64,000 bases of DNA from Glandiceps talaboti (lineage: Eukaryota > Hemichordata > Enteropneusta > Spengelidae). A program made the translations under genes and the position numbers. Within the stretch, counting starts at the first letter, position 1; each line of letters begins with the position of its first letter. The notes under the pieces were generated by a model. The model was not told the origin of the DNA. It worked only from the letters and a program-made list of their open reading frames with translations, and searched no databases. The stretch spans positions 6,749,001 to 6,813,000 of the forward strand of contig NC_135549.1 in the NCBI RefSeq assembly GCF_964340395.1, written 5' to 3'. Shown here piece after piece: positions 58,001-64,000 of the stretch.

Positions 58001-59302
58001 CAGTGGACAGGTGTCTTAGATAATCGTTTTAAATTGATTTTCAGCAAGCGAACGTAACACAATTACGTCACGGACAACTAATCCTATAGGTAGTCAACAT
58101 GTGAAACACGTCAAGTGGTCTTCACGACATCGAGTGTTAGTTTTGGCTCCATCATCTGTAAACTGTATCCACTGTGCTGCACGAATCATGTGAAACAAAA
58201 TGATGTTAAATATTAATTTATTAGGAACATGTTTACTAACAAAGTTGGGCCATGTAAATATTTATTTAATTATATTTTATTGAAATCAATCTACAAATAA
58301 ATAATATATGCAACCGACGAATCATCAAATAATTCATCGTAAGATATATCCTATTTCGGTGTGTCATTTAAATCCTCCACCAAAGTGGTGGGTCTATGTT
58401 TTAGACTTATTTGAATTTTTTCCGAATCGTGGTCATCCAAAACCACTTTGCATGTTTTAGTTCGACCGTGAAATGCATCTACAGTCTTGTATAATCACGT
58501 GAGGAAATATCATTGTTTATCGCACATCGTCATTACACACAATCATTGAGACTACCTACCTGTCGATAGAACTGTCTCCTACATCACACTCCAAGCACAG
58601 TACTCGATGTGGTAATTAGTGACCACAAACTCACTGATCTACTGAACCTCTCAGTGACTATCTGAACTAAAAATAACAGTTTTAATAAGCTCGTACGTTC
58701 ATGTTTCAAAACATGTTCATATACTTCGTAAATGATGCGCTCATTCTTTTCTGTACATAATACACACAGACACGACTAATATTCGACCAAATAAATTGCA
58801 TCCCTAGTACAATATGCTCACAGAATGCACAAACTGTCCTAGTACTGTATAGTTGTCATTCATCTCCTGTTTCATCCAAAAATGGTTCAAATTATACAAC
58901 AAATCATCAATATTTAATTTCTGCAAATTCTGTGTACGTTCTATGTGAGACATTCTCCAAGCCTTGTTGTCTTCGTTATGCACCATGACTGGAATTTAGT
59001 AGTATGTCTACTGTATATTACCGTAATGAGAAAACGGTACCCATTTATACACGTCCAATTCTAGCGTAAAACAGTCACGTGTGGAGTGAGGCTCGAGTAC
59101 ATATACATTTAAAACAAGATTAATTGTTTTATACTGTACGAGTTCTGAATGGCTTATTTCCCATGTACTTTTATTTCTATCGAAATACATAGCTTCTTAA
59201 AAGGCACTGAATAGCAAAGAATAATTCTAAATGACGAAATTGATATCAAAGTATTGCACTGGAGTGCTACTTCACCACATACCATGTTGAAACGGTAAGG
59301 TC

Positions 59303-59316
59303 GTTACCTTAGCAAC
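59303..59316 (+). promoter_or_regulatory. X-box (RFX) motif
   Basis: GTTACCTTAGCAAC is a full match to GTTRCC-NN-RGCAAC, the ciliary-gene X-box. I see no recognisable gene next to it; a 60-residue open frame starts at 59482 but resembles nothing I know. Confidence 0.4.
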
Positions 59317-60432
59317 CGAACGCTATAATTGAATTTCGCAGATATTTATGTCCATCGGTACCGCGGTGTCCTTTATACATACGGTATACCGTGCATTAAT
59401 CAAACGCCGTGTTTATAGTCATGTTTTGCATGATCATCAGGTACATATGACAGTTAGTTCCAGTAGTGTTCAACAAACAACATGGCATACAACTGTTTTT
59501 TTCTAATAAAGAAAAATACTTGGGTGCAATATGCTGCGATAAAACGAAAGTGCGAATCTCGAATTTTCAGTCAGACAACACGATCTGTCTGCCGTCGTAT
59601 TTACAGACATACACGCACAATCATTGTTTTGCAGAGTTCACACAATGCAATTATCTTGGGTTGATAGCAAATCAACATATGTAGACAAGGTGTCCCCTCA
59701 GTAAGTAGCAGTAAGAGGAAGATCGTCATTTTTCATCCCCCGTTAATCCTTAAAGGCTACCAGACTGACTGGCAACGTTGTCCTTTGATACCAAATGGCC
59801 TGTGCATTAGGACAGTCCATATATCACACAAAGTGACATTGCAGGGTTTTTTTACGACTGGTAATACAGGATGATTAGAGATCTGTGTATCGCCTAGGTT
59901 TTGATATCAAACAATTTGAATACTATTTCGCAACAGACAACGACTTGGAAGTTGTCCACCTCCATCTCAGTAATGTCTGGTATTTTTAATCCATTACGAA
60001 CTAAGCATCAGTAATATTGTAATTTTGACTGATCACAAAGCGTCAACAGACAGAATTGATGCAAGGTCAGCAACAAATAAAGGCCAGGTCTGATACAGCC
60101 TGGACAAAAATACAAGTGTACATGGTATACACTTGTGTTGGAATTCAGAAAAGAAAATGCAGCAATCATGCATTGGAGTGTTACAGTGATATTTAGCAAT
60201 ACTTTTCTAGTCTTTGTTGCACCCTTACTTATTTACAGCGAAATATGTGAAAAGTAATGGCTATGGCACTGATCCATATATACTAGGTTAGGTTAATGAA
60301 TACTTGCTGACAACACACAGGAAGCACCTGTTCCATTCCTACCTATATAGGACGTCGGTAGAGATGTCCTGCCATACACCATTCTAATGAGTTTATGGTG
60401 ATTTACAGCCTTTAAAACTATTGTTATGAACA

Positions 60433-60446
60433 GGTACCATGGCAAC
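60433..60446 (+). promoter_or_regulatory. X-box-like motif
   Basis: GGTACCATGGCAAC has one mismatch to the RFX consensus. No gene can be placed beside it. Confidence 0.25.
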
Positions 60447-63201
60447 AATGACATCATTTATGCATTTAATGGAGAATGTTAGTTATAACACTATAACACA
60501 TTTTATTAAAAAATACTTGTCACATCCGTTTTGAATGTTGACAGTATACATTGTTTATTGAAAAATAGAAAAAAGCCACATGAATATTTTTCAATTTTTT
60601 TTACTGTAATTAAAGGCCAGGGATTCTGTCCTAGGTCTTTGCATTAGTGTACGGATTAGATACAGCTTGTAGGGTCATTCTTTTGTTCTGGACCATCTTT
60701 TTTTCTATAGCTGTGCCAGACAACAGTTTTTCTCACCAAATATTTATTCTAAATAGTAACCAAGTTTCTTCATCACGATCTTGTTAGGATAATTCACCAG
60801 ATGTAAGCGCTCAGTTATTGCCAACCTGAGTAGCTCAGGTATCCATGGAAATACTGCATTAGGAAAGATCAGGGAGAGATGACATTTTGTCGACAAATGT
60901 GTGGGTCCATACTCTGCAGTGAAGTCAGAATAAGAAAATAACTAGAAAACAGTCAGTGATTAGTAATCTATAAATATTTACAAATCGTGGTTACACAATC
61001 AGCTAGCAGGAAATGAACAACAACACTGTGTTAATAATATGTACTAGGAGAGTTTGTAAAACAATCCAGGCCAGACCTGTGATAAAAAGATCAATAACAT
61101 CTTTAATTCCTGAAAAACAACAACATAATTTTGATGGCAGATACAATATTTTATTTATGTTAATAACAAAACTTTACAAATTAATTGATAAATTAACTTA
61201 CAATTGAAAGATTGTACATTAGGTTTGTGTGTATGCCCATAGCTTAGAGACTTGCTGTAGGCTTTCTAAGCTAGCGATCTAACATTAGATTAGGAAGCCA
61301 AAAGACGTGTTTCTAGGCTAGTATGCCCCTCTCTCTACAAATCAGACACAACAAGCATAAATAATAAGTTACTTACAACTATACTCAAGGACATCAAGAA
61401 GAAGAAAAACTAGTGTAATGAATACATTTATTGGCACACTAAAAATGGTGAATTTACAAGAACCTATGTGAATTTTTACCTTTCCTTTCTACTTGCACAT
61501 AAATCTGAAAACACAAACCACATGCACAACACGCCCATCAAAAATGCTGAATAATTCCTCTTGGCAAAGTATGTGATCTTCGAATTAATTACATCAATAA
61601 ACGGCAAATCCTCTCACTGCCACTGAATAGGTTACTAGAAGTTAGTAACAACACTTTATAAGAACTGTGTGTAGAAAGTATTTGGTTGTTTATGACAACA
61701 ATAACCTTTTATTACTCTTTGTCCTTTGCAGTCCTGTTCACCTTTCATTCATCTATTGTCAACAACTAGAACATAGTTACCCAAGTTTACCTCTGGGAAA
61801 GCTGGATGTTTGAAGTCCTGTAATGCTAAACAACAAGTGTCAAATTCTTCAATTTAATCTTCAGCTTAATATCAGTAACACATTTTCAATTTCAATACAT
61901 GTCCTACATTTCTTTAATACTTAGACTCTGCAAAGGAAATCTATACATTGATCTGTTTCATAATTCATAGCTGTTGTATTTATTATTCATTGGCAAAAAC
62001 ACACAAGGGAAATTACATTATAGCTATGAAAACTCAATAATGTCCTTGGTGAATGTATTTATATACATTGTCGTTGAATAGAAAATTAAGAACCATATTG
62101 AGTAATATTATGCTAATACACCAGATATTGAAATCTTAGTCTTACTTTATATAATACAGTGTCTGTATTCTGAACTCATCATATATCAACTAGTGTGAAA
62201 AAAAAGTTGATCATGCTGAACTATAGAAATAAAAACATTAATTTATCACAATAAATGTGACAAGTTATATTCTGTGTTTTCAGTTTATGCTAATAGTGTT
62301 CAATAATTGAACAGCTTGTTGTAAGCTCTCCTGATCTCGCTTAGAATTTTTTTTACTCCCTTAGCAACAGAGGGGAAAAATCTGGTAACATTCATAGTTT
62401 TCTATATGTTCACTACACTATTATGAGGAAAAGAGTAGGAGATATTTTACCTACTTAGTTCTTTTTTCATAAAATACTGGTAAGGAATCGCAGGAAAATG
62501 AAAGAACGCTGTTAAATTTTACCTACTCACTGCCTTTAACAGAAATAGTGACTGATGTGAACTAAGGTGACATATCCTTTTTACACCTATTTCAGCTGGA
62601 AATAAAGAATTAATGCACCCCATTAGTTTGTCCAGCGATGATGGAATGGCGCCTTAGATTGGATTACATGCACAGAATTTCAAAAGAAGCAAGCCTTAAA
62701 AAAAGACCGATATTTAAATCATTGGATGAACATAAAACCATAAAACTGCTTGATGTACCACTTTGCTGGTCCTTGCTATGATCTTTTCACTGAAGAACAA
62801 ATAAAAACAGTATATTGCATTTGGGGGAAAAAGCCTTGGTGAACAAGCAATTGATTATATACCTAGTTGTGAAGTGCTGAAAAGGTGAATTCAAAATTAG
62901 CAAAGTGAAATTGTGTAAAGGATATAAGTGAAATCTCATTAAATGTTCCATATTGTTGAAAAGGGTGGCTTATAAATTGATGTTCTGCATGAGATATATT
63001 ACTTTAATCCTGCTGTAAATTTATTAAATACCTTTTTAAAAGTATAGATACAATGAAATTCTCATGACATAAATATTTCCAATTTATTAGTAATAAAATT
63101 CCCTTGTCAGGGTAAAAATTCATTCTTGTAGAAAGCAATGTGTCTGTTTTTATGTCACAAAACCTTATATAAAAAGTCATGTGTACAACTAACACGTGAA
63201 G

Positions 63202-63214
63202 GTTGCTTAGCAAC
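63202..63214 (+). promoter_or_regulatory. palindromic X-box-like motif
   Basis: GTTGCTTAGCAAC is a near-perfect inverted repeat of RFX half-sites with a one-base spacer. An ATG in decent context (ATTATGG, 63232) lies 18 nt downstream, but its frame (MDTSFPYQSSSSSQYSSS...) closes after 22 codons with no donor site inside. Confidence 0.3.
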
Positions 63215-63544
63215 CCACAGCATCAGTCATTATGGATACTAGCTTTCCATATCAATCATCATCTTCACAATATTCATCATCTGCCTCACAGAACAGATAA
63301 TGCATAGATGACATATCTAATGGATGGAATAAATTGAAACAGCAGATCAATGTCTGCAGGGTATTCAACAGACAGAGTTATATTACATCAATGTATGATG
63401 CAATCTTGTTTGGAACAGATACTGAACTGATAATTATATCAACTCTATCTAACTCAATATGGTGACTATAAACTTGCCTAATAAAAGTACTGCTTTTCTG
63501 TCTTTCAGAGTGTACCCGTGCACCATTATGCTGCCCAACCCAAT

Positions 63545-63917
63545 GACTTTGAACTACAGCACCGTCCCAGTATAATATCACATTTACCTCCCCTGAGTGC
63601 TACACAGGTAGGTTGATTATGTGAACTACAGCATTGTCCCTGTATAATTTTACATTTACCTCCCCTGAGTGCTACACAGGTAGGTTGATTATTTGAACTA
63701 CAGCACTGTCCTGGTATAATTTTACATTTACCTCCCCTGAGTGCTACACAGGTAGGTTGATTATTTGAACTACAGCACCGTCCTGGTATAATATCACATT
63801 TACCTCCCCTGAGTGCTACATACTGTAGTTAGGTTGACTATTTGAACTACAGCACCGTCCCTGTATAATTTTACATTTACCTCCCCGGAGTGCTACACAG
63901 GTAGGTTGATTACATGA
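63545..63917. repeat. 72-bp tandem repeat, about five copies
   Basis: The unit runs from TTTGAACTACAGCACCGTCC through ACATTTACCTCCCCTGAGTG to CTACACAGGTAGGTTGATTA. Copy starts (GAACTA) are at 63551, 63623, 63695, 63767 and 63844; the last spacing is 77 because of a small insertion near 63820. Copies are very similar, so the expansion is recent. Each copy contains a donor-like CAG|GTAGGT. Confidence 0.93.
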
Positions 63918-64000
63918 CAATAGTCTATTCCAACTTGAGGTATTCAAATTGAAAATGGAAAGCTAATAAATAGCACTGGTATATTTATTGATTGATAAAT

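Larger units (their letters stand above)
55059..63200. other. long stretch without recognisable genes
   Basis: A 191-codon minus frame at 55732-55157 stands out by length but has no motif I can name. The rest is AT-rich with short frames only. Confidence 0.45.

Noticed and set aside
63232-63300. First coding exon MDTSFPYQSSSSS downstream of an X-box-like site
   Set aside because: The frame stops after 22 codons and contains no GT donor, so it cannot be a spliced first exon as read.

Overview
This is a eukaryotic window that reads as the genome of an invertebrate bilaterian. Genes are split by GT-AG introns, the DNA is AT-rich, and there are many microsatellites, minisatellites, foldback elements and LINE fragments. 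I found no bacterial-type operons, CRISPR arrays or confident tRNA/rRNA genes. A Pox-neuro-type Pax gene next to a vertebrate-like PARP3 fits an ambulacrarian (for example a hemichordate) or a lophotrochozoan better than a vertebrate, where to my knowledge PoxN is absent. I cannot fix the species from sequence alone.

Three protein-coding genes can be assembled exon by exon with matching splice phases. (1) Minus strand, about 2.5-13.3 kb: a PoxN-type paired-box transcription factor. Four coding exons (8536-8300, 8067-7888, 7336-7006, 3149-2713) give about 394 residues, with a paired domain, an octapeptide-like motif and no homeodomain. A probable non-coding 5' exon lies near 13160-13290. (2) Plus strand, 38422-43688: a small F-box protein in five exons (about 224 residues). 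I cannot assign its C-terminal part to a known family. (3) Minus strand, 52990-46202: PARP3, complete in ten coding exons (about 543 residues), with WGR, PARP regulatory and ART catalytic domains and an intact H-Y-E triad. The F-box gene and PARP3 converge, with about 2.5 kb between their stop codons.

Between PoxN and the F-box gene lie about 25 kb without a recognisable gene. This gap holds a 3' LINE fragment (about 25.7-26.2 kb) and two related minisatellites back to back: a 38-bp unit at 27.35-29.09 kb and a 36-bp unit at 29.4-30.05 kb. The 36-bp unit is a multiple of three, so it keeps several frames open and mimics a repeat protein. The F-box gene is loaded with foldback and tandem elements in its introns, including a 220-bp inverted-repeat element flanked by TA. 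A second MITE family occurs once in the F-box gene and once, inverted, in PARP3. From 53.1 kb to the end I see no convincing gene, only a second LINE 3' end (about 54.4-55.06 kb), several X-box-like (RFX) motifs and a 72-bp tandem array at the right edge.

The three genes have no evident joint function: a developmental regulator, a presumed ubiquitin-ligase adaptor and a DNA-break-responsive ADP-ribosyltransferase. No new multi-gene system is apparent. The points most worth following are the unassigned F-box protein, the paired minisatellites, the foldback-element crowding and possible RFX/CRE regulatory sites.
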